Shown piece by piece: positions 1 through 6,514 of a stretch of 11,624 nucleotides of DNA (positions are counted from its first letter, which is position 1; each line of letters opens with the position of its first letter). The position numbers and the translations under genes are program-made. The notes under the pieces are model-generated. The model made no database searches, had not been told where the DNA came from, and saw only the letters and a list, made by a program, of their open reading frames with translations. Source of the stretch: Clostridiales bacterium (GTDB lineage: Bacteria > Bacillota > Clostridia > Oscillospirales > Acutalibacteraceae); NCBI GenBank assembly GCA_014799585.1, contig JAAVHU010000034.1:22943-34566 (forward strand). Reading direction: 5' to 3'.

Positions 1-841
1 GCTCAACCTCTCTTTCCCCTGTTAGGCGAAGCTGAACAAACGCAATCACCGCAACAATGATAAAGAAGATAACCGCCTTTGCCTGACCAACACCCTGCCA
101 GCCTGCTCTGCCGTAAAACGTATTGTAAATATTAAGCGCAAGCATCTCTGTTTCTCTTGCGGGCGCACCTGCCGTTAGCGCAAGGTTCTGGTCAAACAGC
201 TTAAAGGAATTTGAAAGCGTTAAAAATGTGCATATTGTTACAGACGGCATAACCATGGGAATGGTGATATGCTTTAATATCTGCACACCGCTTGCACCAT
301 CTATCATTGCAGCTTCCGTTAAATCGCTTGGAATATTCTGAAGCCCTGCTATATAAATAACCATCATATAGCCTATCATCTGCCAGTTCATTAAAACAAC
401 AAGTCCCCAAAAGCCATACTTTGCCGCAAAAGTTATATCAACACCGAAATGTTCAAGCACACCGTTGATAATCAAATTCCATATATATCCAAGCACGATT
501 CCGCCGATAAGATTCGGCATAAAAAACACGGTTCTGAAAAGATTTGTGCCTTTTATGCCTCTTGTTAAGAGCATAGCAAGAAAAAATGCAAGAATATTAA
601 CAGACAAAACAGAAACGATTGTAAACTTAACTGTAAACCAAAGTGAATTTAAAAAGGTTTCATCTGCCGTAAACGATTTTATATAATTTTCAAAGCCAAT
701 CCACTGTGCATTTGTTACCGTTGTAAACTCCGTAAACGAAAGATATAAGCCGATTAAAAACGGAATTAAAAAAGCAATAAGAAAGCAAACAATGGTTGGC
801 AGAAGAAACAGCGGAAAATATTTTTTTAATGTTTTATTCAT
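1..841 (-). CDS. Carbohydrate ABC transporter permease, MalF/UgpA type (CUT1), 3' end cut by window
   Basis: This inner-membrane permease imports a sugar or other small carbohydrate together with the binding protein encoded just upstream. The frame is open from ATG at 841 to the window edge (280 codons). An AGGAG-type ribosome binding site precedes the start. Hydrophobic helices are visible at about residues 9-35, 68-92, 105-125, 143-166, 195-215 and 256-271. The EAA loop that docks the ATPase begins at Glu176 (EAAMIDGASG) and ends in the usual ITIP. The last visible residues, REVE, resemble the normal C-terminus of this family, so probably only a few residues are missing. The gap to the binding-protein gene is 22 bases, consistent with one operon; a second permease would be expected off the left edge. 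The substrate cannot be read from the sequence. Confidence 0.9.
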   Translation of the reverse strand, partial: MNKTLKKYFPLFLLPTIVCFLIAFLIPFLIGLYLSFTEFTTVTNAQWIGFENYIKSFTADETFLNSLWFTVKFTIVSVLSVNILAFFLAMLLTRGIKGTNLFRTVFFMPNLIGGIVLGYIWNLIINGVLEHFGVDITFAAKYGFWGLVVLMNWQMIGYMMVIYIAGLQNIPSDLTEAAMIDGASGVQILKHITIPMVMPSVTICTFLTLSNSFKLFDQNLALTAGAPARETEMLALNIYNTFYGRAGWQGVGQAKAVIFFIIVAVIAFVQLRLTGEREVE

Positions 842-863
842 TGCTATTCTCCTACTTTAAATT

Positions 864-2240
864 CTATTTTGAAGCGTTGCTTTCCGTTTCCCATTTTGAA
901 ACAACTGTGTTTTTAACATCATCAAAGGTTTTTGTTCCCTGTGCATATTGAAGCAGAACAGAGCCGAAATCCTCTTTAAAGTTCTGACTTGGGAAAACCG
1001 TAAACTGCCACGGAATATTGTTTATATCCTTATCGTTCATATAGCGAACAACCTCTTTTGCAAGCGGATCTTTCGGTGTGTCATCCACACCAAAGGTATC
1101 AAACGGAGCAATGAATCCTAAATCATTCACAACATAATTCTTGCCCTTTTCACTTGAATACAGCCAGTAAAGAAAATCTGCCGCAGCCTTTTGCTCTGCC
1201 TCACTTGCTTTGCTGTTAATTGCAAGAAAGTTTTCCGTGCCAATGCAAAGTCCCTGCTTTTCCTCGCCGTCTATACCTGTATAAATCGGAAGGAATTTGA
1301 TGTTGTTTTCCTCAACTGTGTTGCCCTGAATGTCACTAATCTGGCTCCATGCCCAGTTGCCGTTCTGCACCATTGCTGATTTGCCGAGCGCAAATTCCGC
1401 CATAGATTCATCAACAATTTTTTTGCCCAAATCTTTTTTATCTGAAACTGAATTTTCGGTGTACAAATCAAAAATGTTTTTATAGTTTTCAGCATATTCA
1501 AAATTCAGCTTCTTTGCTGCATCTGAGGTTAATTCAACATTATTCTTTTTAAATTCATAGTAAACAGGAATGTTTGCAAGATGTGTCTGCCATCTCCAGT
1601 CCTCGCCTGCTTTTAATGAGGTTGAAGAAAACACACCCTCTATGCCAAGAGCTTCCTTGTTTTTCTGCATATCCTCAACAAGCTCTTTAAGGGCTTTAAA
1701 GCTCTTGATTTCACTCATAGAGCTGTAATTTGTTGCCTTTGTATCAAGTGCAAAATACTTATCTGTAATTGCACTGTTATAAATAATTCCGTATCCCTCA
1801 ACCACATATGGAATACCATAAACTTTTCCATCTGAGGTTACAGCCATATCCTTATCATTCAGGTGCTTGTAAATTTCAGTATTCGTTAATTCAGCACAAT
1901 AATCTTTCCAGTTGTTGTAGCCCTTAGGCCCATTAATCTGAAAAATAGTTGGTGCTTCATCCGTTGCCATTTTTGCGGTTAAGGTCTGCTCATATGTGTT
2001 GTTTGCGGCCGTTTCAACAATAACCTTAATGCCTGTTTCCTTTTCATAATCATCGGCAATCTGCTGATACTTATCTGCAATTTCAGGCTTAAAATTCAGA
2101 TATCTTATGCTTTTAACTGCCGCATTATTGCTGCTGTTATTATTACCGCCGTTATCTTCCTTTCCCTTGCAGGCTGTAAAAATTGCACCTACAACAAGAA
2201 CGCTTAATAAAACCGATAATATTTTTTTCAGAGTTTTCAT
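864..2240 (-). CDS. Extracellular solute-binding lipoprotein of a sugar ABC transporter (family 1)
   Basis: This is the lipid-anchored receptor that hands a carbohydrate to the adjacent permease. I chose the ATG at 2240 (458 residues). An in-frame ATG at 2255 lies inside the ribosome binding site itself (GGAGG just upstream of 2240) and is unlikely to be used. Residues 1-23 form a lysine-led hydrophobic signal peptide ending in IFTA, with lipidated Cys24; the Phe at -3 is slightly unusual for a lipobox. A Gly/Asn-rich linker follows, then a mature domain beginning around residue 40 with the family 1 pattern (IADKYQQIADDYEKETGIKV and, later, AKMATDEAPTIF). Length is typical. It is the first gene of the operon with the permease. 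I see no convincing promoter in the 119-base gap upstream. The ligand is unknown; a disaccharide or oligosaccharide is likely from the family. Confidence 0.9.
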   Translation of the reverse strand: MKTLKKILSVLLSVLVVGAIFTACKGKEDNGGNNNSSNNAAVKSIRYLNFKPEIADKYQQIADDYEKETGIKVIVETAANNTYEQTLTAKMATDEAPTIFQINGPKGYNNWKDYCAELTNTEIYKHLNDKDMAVTSDGKVYGIPYVVEGYGIIYNSAITDKYFALDTKATNYSSMSEIKSFKALKELVEDMQKNKEALGIEGVFSSTSLKAGEDWRWQTHLANIPVYYEFKKNNVELTSDAAKKLNFEYAENYKNIFDLYTENSVSDKKDLGKKIVDESMAEFALGKSAMVQNGNWAWSQISDIQGNTVEENNIKFLPIYTGIDGEEKQGLCIGTENFLAINSKASEAEQKAAADFLYWLYSSEKGKNYVVNDLGFIAPFDTFGVDDTPKDPLAKEVVRYMNDKDINNIPWQFTVFPSQNFKEDFGSVLLQYAQGTKTFDDVKNTVVSKWETESNASK

Positions 2241-2311
2241 AGTTGTTTCCTCCATTTATATTTCTGTTTTGAGTGTTTGAGTTTTTTGTGTTAATTATTC
2301 AAAATCTTGGA

Positions 2312-2352
2312 TAAAAAAATAAAAAAACGGACGAGCAATGCTCGTCCTTACA
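2312..2352 (-). terminator. Palindromic terminator of the DUF4430 gene; copy 1 of an inverted pair
   Basis: Read on the minus strand just after the DUF4430 stop codon, GGACGAGC pairs with GCTCGTCC across a three-base loop (2329-2347). A run of seven Ts, then A, then seven more follows. This is a strong intrinsic terminator. A near-identical sequence in opposite orientation occurs at 4416-4446, so it is also a repeat. Confidence 0.85.
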
Positions 2353-2359
2353 ATTATTT

Positions 2360-3049
2360 TTAATCCGTTGGTGAGGTTACATAATACCATTCAACAACAT
2401 CGCCGTCTTTTAAAACATATTTTGAGGCAGACATCATCGGCTTTACACCGTTCACAAGATAGGTCCATCCGCTTCCGTTTCCGCAATCCTTTTCCGAAAG
2501 TCCGTCGATTGCTTTAACATACGATTTATTCTGATGATCAAGCGGTATTGAATTTTTACGGCACTCTGCATTCAGCAAATCAAAAACCGTAGTTCCGTTT
2601 TCAACAGTAAGCTTAGACGGATTTATGATATATTGCGGATAATTAGCCGCCTTTTCACTGTTTACAGAAAATGTAACGATAATTTCTTTTTTTTCAGTAG
2701 GCTTATCTGCTTTTTTTACTGTTGTTTTTGCTGAAGAGGTTGTTTCTTTTTTTACGAAAGATTTTGTACTACTCTCTGCTTTTGCACCGTTTTTCTTTGT
2801 TGTTGATAAATCATTTGATGTGCTTTTATTTTTTGCTGATGTTTCAGTTTCTTTTGATTTTTCAGAACTGTTAGTTTCTGATGTTTCGATTAGCAAAGAG
2901 CTTTCATCCACCGCAGATACGGTTTCAATATCCGATATTAAATTCGTTTCATCTTTTGAATTGCCGCTTTTATGATTCATTCCGATGCCCACAGCAAGGC
3001 AAACAACAATTAAAGAGCTGACAATTGCTATTATTATTTTATTATTCAT
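2360..3049 (-). CDS. Membrane-anchored DUF4430 (transcobalamin beta-like domain) protein
   Basis: This 229-residue protein has one N-terminal hydrophobic helix (residues about 4-22), best read as a membrane anchor or uncleaved signal, so the rest should be outside the cell. Residues about 30-120 are a low-complexity Ser/Thr/Lys/Glu linker suited to crossing the cell wall. Residues about 122-224 match DUF4430, the domain also found as the C-terminal beta domain of intrinsic factor and transcobalamin. Key marks are TTVFDLL (153-159), GSGWTYLVNG (192-201) and LKDGDVVEWYY (213-223). Cys163 and Cys189 could form a disulphide. The gene diverges from a riboswitch-controlled gene encoding the matching alpha-type domain, so I infer a role in binding cobalamin at the surface. 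DUF4430 also occurs in proteins with no known B12 link, so this rests on context. An in-frame TAG lies two codons upstream of the ATG, and there is no Shine-Dalgarno sequence. Confidence 0.85.
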   Translation of the reverse strand: MNNKIIIAIVSSLIVVCLAVGIGMNHKSGNSKDETNLISDIETVSAVDESSLLIETSETNSSEKSKETETSAKNKSTSNDLSTTKKNGAKAESSTKSFVKKETTSSAKTTVKKADKPTEKKEIIVTFSVNSEKAANYPQYIINPSKLTVENGTTVFDLLNAECRKNSIPLDHQNKSYVKAIDGLSEKDCGNGSGWTYLVNGVKPMMSASKYVLKDGDVVEWYYVTSPTD

Positions 3050-3056
3050 AAGCTAT

Positions 3057-3085
3057 ATCATACCAAATTTCATTCTGATTGACAA
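3057..3085 (-). promoter_or_regulatory. Promoter of the DUF4430 gene, giving a probably leaderless mRNA
   Basis: On the minus strand, TTGTCA (3085-3080), a 17-base spacer and TATGAT (3062-3057) make a good vegetative promoter. Only seven bases separate the -10 box from the ATG, so transcription should begin at or next to the start codon. The -35 box shares five bases with the -35 box of the opposite promoter. Confidence 0.65.
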
Positions 3086-3107
3086 TAAGAATTATTAATA
3101 GTATAAT
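3079..3107 (+). promoter_or_regulatory. Consensus promoter driving the cobalamin riboswitch
   Basis: TTGACA (3079-3084), a 17-base spacer and TATAAT (3102-3107) form a perfect SigA-type promoter. Transcription is predicted to start near 3113-3115, at the 5' edge of the riboswitch. It is back to back with, and overlaps, the promoter of the divergent DUF4430 gene. Confidence 0.85.
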
Positions 3108-3112
3108 TTTCC

Positions 3113-3325
3113 CGTGCCAAGAGGTGAACGCTAAATCACCTCACGGGGAATGCGGTTAGAATCCGCAGCAGCTCACTCTACTGTAAGCAGTCAGCAAAAC
3201 ATGGGTTCGACTCTTGTTTTGCTGTAAACTCCATCAGCCACTCGGTTTCGGGGAAGGCGGAGCAAGGTAAAACTGCAAGCCAGGATATCCGTTTGAGGTA
3301 CAAATAAATTTTACGGTGAGGTAAA
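3113..3325 (+). ncRNA. Cobalamin riboswitch, translational type
   Basis: The leader has the conserved blocks of the class in order: GGGAA then GGTTAGAATCC (3145-3164), ACTGTAA (3180-3186), GCCACT then GGGAAGGC (3237-3258), and a B12 box AAGCCAGGATATCCG (3277-3291). A 10-bp side hairpin (3192-3201 with 3215-3224) extends the variable part. Downstream, TTTAC (3310-3314) pairs with GTAAA (3321-3325) and presents loop GGTGAG (3315-3320), which contains most of the Shine-Dalgarno sequence of the next gene. Loop bases CTCACT (3172-3177) in the core complement it, giving the expected L5-L13 kissing contact. With ligand bound, translation should be shut off. No terminator is visible in the leader. 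Confidence 0.93.
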
Positions 3326-3329
3326 GGAA

Positions 3330-4376
3330 ATGAAGAAAATTTTAGCAACGCTCTTAACATTTGTGCTTGTTATGTCTGCATCCATAACAGCATTCGGAGC
3401 AACAACAAACGATGTAGACAAAACACTTGAATCATCACTAAAGTTTGCTTATGGTGATAAAACATCTTTTGATGTTTCTGAATCAAAGGATTATTATCTC
3501 TTTCTCTGTGCAGGCGGACAAGATGAAAAAATCAAGGAATCATACTTTAATTCCGTTAAAAAAGCGCTTGACGGCGGAGAAAAGTTTGATATCGGAACAC
3601 TCGCACTTATCATCAGCAATATGAAGATTTCCAACGAAAATCCAACTGATTTTAAGGGATACAATCTTGTTGATTTGTTCGGAAAAACCGAGCTTGGAGA
3701 GTTTGATAACGTGTATACATATATGTATGCATCCGATATCGCCCTTTCATTTGGTTTTGAAACTTTGGAAAAACAGCTTTGTGATGCTATGGTTTCAAAA
3801 TACATAAAAGGCGAAGGCACCGATTTCTGGGGCGGCTGGGGCACATCCGCTGATGATTTATCTGTATTCATCACAACACTTTCCGTGTGCTATGATGATT
3901 ATAAAGAGTATATAGAGGATGCCGTTTCACTTCTTAAAGGCTGCAATACAGAGGCAGGCTATGATAATTATGGTGCAAATGCAAACTCAACCGCTATGGC
4001 ACTTGCGGCTTATGTTTCAATTGATGAAAAGGAATTAGCAGATGATGCTTATAACAAGCTTATGCTTTTCTATAATAAAGAAACAGGTGGATTTAACAGC
4101 AATTATGATGATGTTTTAGCAACAAAGGATGCTATTTTCGGTTTATCAAAGTATCGTTCAGTAGCAGATTTTGATGATGTTTCAACAGGTAAAGATGAGG
4201 ATGAAAAGCCAACAAATCCGATTGTTGACAACAAAGATACAAATAGCGTAAAGACAGAGAACGAGCCGCAGGCTCCGGTAAAATCTCCTGCAACAGGGGG
4301 AGAATCGGTTGTTTTTGCAGCATTTGCTATGCTTGCAGCAGGCGGAATGATGATTGTTTCAAAAAAGAAAAAGTAA
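3330..4376 (+). CDS. Secreted, wall-anchored helical-repeat protein (prenyltransferase/intrinsic factor alpha-like), probable cobalamin binder
   Basis: This 348-residue surface protein has a signal peptide (residues 1-23, likely cut near AFG-A). Helical repeats at about 28-286 resemble the squalene cyclase/prenyltransferase repeat, the fold also used by the alpha domain of intrinsic factor. Clear repeat units are FWGGWGTSADDLSVFITTLS (166-185 region), YDNYGANANSTAMALAAYVS (221-240) and ETGGFNSNYDDVLATKDAIF (261-280). An acidic, Pro-rich linker (about 290-318) leads to a sorting signal: SPATG at 319-323, a hydrophobic segment and KKKK at the C-terminus. The ATG at 3330 is set by GGTGAGG with eight bases spacing. 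The cobalamin riboswitch upstream shows expression rises when B12 is scarce. I infer that it captures cobalamin or a relative at the cell surface. The enzyme role of prenyltransferases is unlikely, since the catalytic DxDD or zinc-site pattern is not evident. No transporter for B12 lies in the window. Confidence 0.82.
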   Translation: MKKILATLLTFVLVMSASITAFGATTNDVDKTLESSLKFAYGDKTSFDVSESKDYYLFLCAGGQDEKIKESYFNSVKKALDGGEKFDIGTLALIISNMKISNENPTDFKGYNLVDLFGKTELGEFDNVYTYMYASDIALSFGFETLEKQLCDAMVSKYIKGEGTDFWGGWGTSADDLSVFITTLSVCYDDYKEYIEDAVSLLKGCNTEAGYDNYGANANSTAMALAAYVSIDEKELADDAYNKLMLFYNKETGGFNSNYDDVLATKDAIFGLSKYRSVADFDDVSTGKDEDEKPTNPIVDNKDTNSVKTENEPQAPVKSPATGGESVVFAAFAMLAAGGMMIVSKKKK

Positions 4377-4382
4377 AAAAAC

Positions 4383-4416
4383 AGAGCCTTTCCCAACAGA
4401 AAGGCTCTAAATTTTT
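4383..4416. terminator. Bidirectional terminator between convergent genes
   Basis: AGAGCCTTTC (4383-4392) pairs with GAAAGGCTCT (4399-4408), a perfect 10-bp stem with a six-base loop. On the plus strand it is followed by AAATTTTT. On the minus strand it is followed by G and seven Ts, so it can end both the helical-repeat gene and the opposing ATPase gene. Confidence 0.9.
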
Positions 4417-4446
4417 GTAAGGACGAGCATTGCTCGTTCGTTTTTA
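4416..4446 (+). repeat. Copy 2 of the palindromic terminator repeat, inverted relative to 2322-2352
   Basis: GGACGAGC (4421-4428) pairs with GCTCGTTC (4432-4439) across ATT, with one G-T wobble, followed by GTTTTTATTT. It differs from copy 1 at a single position of the palindrome and shares the flank TTGTAA and the T-rich tail. It works as a second terminator for the plus-strand gene. Its last bases overlap the stop codon of the ATPase gene. Confidence 0.8.
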
Positions 4447-6444
4447 TTTCTTCGCTCTATAATGCAACGCTCTTAAAGAATTTGCAACAGCAATAAGGCA
4501 AACGCCCACATCACCGAAAACAGCAAGCCACATTGCATTTTCATCAAAGATGCCAACTGCACATCCAATAATGATAAGCACCTTTATCAGAATGCTGAAA
4601 ACAATATTTTCTTTAACAATACGCATTGTTTTTCCTGCAATTTTTCTGCCGACAGGGATTTTTGAAAGGCTGTCGCCCATAATAACGATATCTGCCGCTT
4701 CAATTGCCGCATCTGCGCCGATTGCACCCATTGCCACGCCCAAATCAGCTTCAGCAAGAACGGGAGCATCATTAATGCCGTCACCTGTATAAAGCACAAT
4801 TGCATCATCCGTTTTCTTAAGTGCTTTAACCCTTTCAACCTTTTCATCAGGCATAAGCCTTGCATAATAATCATCAATGCCTGCTTTTTCGGAAATATCC
4901 TTTGCAATAGGCTCTTTATCACCTGTAAGCATAACCGTTTTTAAAAAGCCCATCTTTTTCATTTCGGAAATTGCTTCTTTGCTGTCTGTTTTAATCACAT
5001 CGGCAAAAACAATATCGCCCAAAAATTCATCCTCACTGCAAAGATAAATCGCCGTGCCTACAAGCGAAGTTTCCTTAAATTCAACACCAACCTCTGCCAT
5101 CAGCTTTTCATTGCCTGCAAAATACTTTTTGCCGTTTACAACAGCAGAAACACCCATTCCTGCAAAGTTCTTTGCATCTTCAACCTTTAATTCATCTGCA
5201 TAATGCCCGAAAGCAAGGGAAATTGATTTTGCAATAGGGTGTGTTGAATATCTTTCACAGGCGGCAATGATTGCAAGAAGCTCTCTGTGTTCAACCGCAC
5301 TTTCACAATGGCAGTGCACACATTCACAGTTTACATATTCAAACTTTCCGCTTGTTATCGTTCCTGTTTTATCAAAAACAGCGGTGTTGCATTTTGAAAG
5401 CATTTCAAGATAATTGCTTCCCTTAATAAGAATTCCCTGCTTTGAAGAAGCACCAAGACCCGCAAAAAAGCCAAGCGGAATTGAAATAACAATTGCACAC
5501 GGGCAGGAAACAACAAGAGCAGAAAGCCCTCTGTAAATCCATTCGCTCCAACTCTGCTTAAAGAAAAGCGGGGGAACAACAATGATAAGAAGTGCAATCA
5601 GGCAAACCGCAGGGGTATAAATCTTTGCAAAACGGCTGATAAATTTTTCAGCATTGCTCTTCTTGCTGTCTGTATTCTCAATCATTTCAAGAATTCTTGC
5701 GGTAGTTGACTGACTGTACGGCTTGGTTGCTTTAATAACAAGCATTCCGTCTAAATTAACAGAGCCTGAAAGCACTTCATCACCTGCAGACATAGAAACA
5801 GGAATGCTCTCTCCCGTTAAGGCAGACATATCAACCTCTGCATTTCCCTTAACGATAACACCGTCTAAATGAATAATCTGCCCCGGATCAACAACGAATT
5901 CCTCGCCTGCTTCAATTTCTTCGGGTTTAACCTCAAGATTTTTTCCGTTTCTGATGACCGTTACCGCCTGAGGCTTGTTTTCTATCATATCCGAAATGGA
6001 TTTTCTGCTTTTGCCAACAGCCAAATCCTGTAAAAACTCACCGATTGTATAAAGCAGAACTACAGCACAGCCCTCTGTGTATTCCCCGATAGCAAACGCA
6101 CCGATAGATGCAATGCCCATCAGCAGATTTTCATTAAAGATATTTCCGTGAATAATGCCCTCTATTGCTTCCTTGATAATATTGAAGCCCACGATTAAAT
6201 AAAAAATTCCAAAGCAGATAAGGGCCGCCTTTTCGTTAATATCGGTAAATTTGCTTAATATGTAGCCAAGCACAAGGAAAGCACCGCCACAGGCAATTTT
6301 AAAGATGAAATCTTTTTTATTCACTTCTCCGCCGTGCTCGTGATCATGACCACAACCGCATCCGTCATCGTGATGATGCTTGTGATTATGCTGGTGTTCA
6401 CAGCAACAGCATCCGTCCGTATGATTATGCTTTTTTTCTTCCAT
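4444..6444 (-). CDS. cadA: P1B-2 type Zn/Cd/Pb-exporting ATPase
   Basis: This 666-residue ATP-driven pump expels soft divalent metals from the cytoplasm. The ATG at 6444 follows GAGGAA; an upstream in-frame start at 6525 would run through a palindromic repeat and the previous gene's stop region, so I reject it. Marks in order: TGES (210-213) in the actuator, CPC (314-316) in the membrane site, DKTGT with phosphorylated Asp358, HP (402-403), TGD (507-509) and GDGINDAP (554-561). Lys621 and Asp645-x-Gly647 in the last helices match the ZntA/CadA group rather than copper pumps. There is no classic CxxC ferredoxin-like N-domain. A tail rich in His and Cys (residues 6-37) takes its place, and a second cluster (Cys373, 375, 378, 380 with His377 and 379) follows the phosphorylation site. 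It lies downstream of a DUF421 gene, 70 bases apart. No ArsR/MerR regulator is present here. Confidence 0.93.
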   Translation of the reverse strand: MEEKKHNHTDGCCCCEHQHNHKHHHDDGCGCGHDHEHGGEVNKKDFIFKIACGGAFLVLGYILSKFTDINEKAALICFGIFYLIVGFNIIKEAIEGIIHGNIFNENLLMGIASIGAFAIGEYTEGCAVVLLYTIGEFLQDLAVGKSRKSISDMIENKPQAVTVIRNGKNLEVKPEEIEAGEEFVVDPGQIIHLDGVIVKGNAEVDMSALTGESIPVSMSAGDEVLSGSVNLDGMLVIKATKPYSQSTTARILEMIENTDSKKSNAEKFISRFAKIYTPAVCLIALLIIVVPPLFFKQSWSEWIYRGLSALVVSCPCAIVISIPLGFFAGLGASSKQGILIKGSNYLEMLSKCNTAVFDKTGTITSGKFEYVNCECVHCHCESAVEHRELLAIIAACERYSTHPIAKSISLAFGHYADELKVEDAKNFAGMGVSAVVNGKKYFAGNEKLMAEVGVEFKETSLVGTAIYLCSEDEFLGDIVFADVIKTDSKEAISEMKKMGFLKTVMLTGDKEPIAKDISEKAGIDDYYARLMPDEKVERVKALKKTDDAIVLYTGDGINDAPVLAEADLGVAMGAIGADAAIEAADIVIMGDSLSKIPVGRKIAGKTMRIVKENIVFSILIKVLIIIGCAVGIFDENAMWLAVFGDVGVCLIAVANSLRALHYRAKK

Positions 6445-6468
6445 TTCAATTCCTCGTTTTATGTAATT

Positions 6469-6499
6469 ATGGCTTCCCCTTGAGGGGAAGGCTTTTATT
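6469..6499 (+). repeat. GC-rich palindrome, probably a dispersed repeat
   Basis: CTTCCCC pairs with GGGGAAG (7 bp, loop TTGA) and is followed on the plus strand by GCTTTTATTTTTTT. The T-rich tail lies on the plus strand, but no plus-strand gene ends here. It sits between two minus-strand genes, so a terminator role for them is doubtful. Its arms recur, split apart, at 10141-10212. Confidence 0.6.
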
Positions 6500-6514
6500 T
6501 TTTTATAATATAAT

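Noticed and set aside
212..225. A catabolite-response-like site, TGAAAGCGTTAAAA, near the sugar importer.
   Set aside because: It lies inside the permease coding region, lacks the conserved final CA, and is far from any promoter.
465..686. A plus-strand reading frame of 73 codons.
   Set aside because: It is antisense to the permease, which has clear family motifs over the same bases, and its product has no recognisable features.
2262..2290. Direct repeats (TTTGAGTG, TTTGAGTT) upstream of the sugar-binding protein as an operator.
   Set aside because: The two copies are short and T-rich, no promoter can be placed with them, and chance is an adequate explanation.
3202..3214. A tRNA T-arm look-alike (GGGTTCGACTC) in the region upstream of the helical-repeat gene.
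   Set aside because: It is the tip of a 10-bp side hairpin in the cobalamin riboswitch; no anticodon arm or acceptor stem surrounds it.
3330..4376. Squalene cyclase or protein prenyltransferase enzyme activity for the helical-repeat protein.
   Set aside because: The protein is secreted and wall-sorted, and the catalytic acidic or zinc-binding patterns of those enzymes are not visible; only the repeat fold is shared.
4103..4396. A minus-strand reading frame of 97 codons over the sorting signal of the helical-repeat gene.
   Set aside because: It starts beyond the terminator hairpin, has no ribosome binding site and is a shadow of the real gene.
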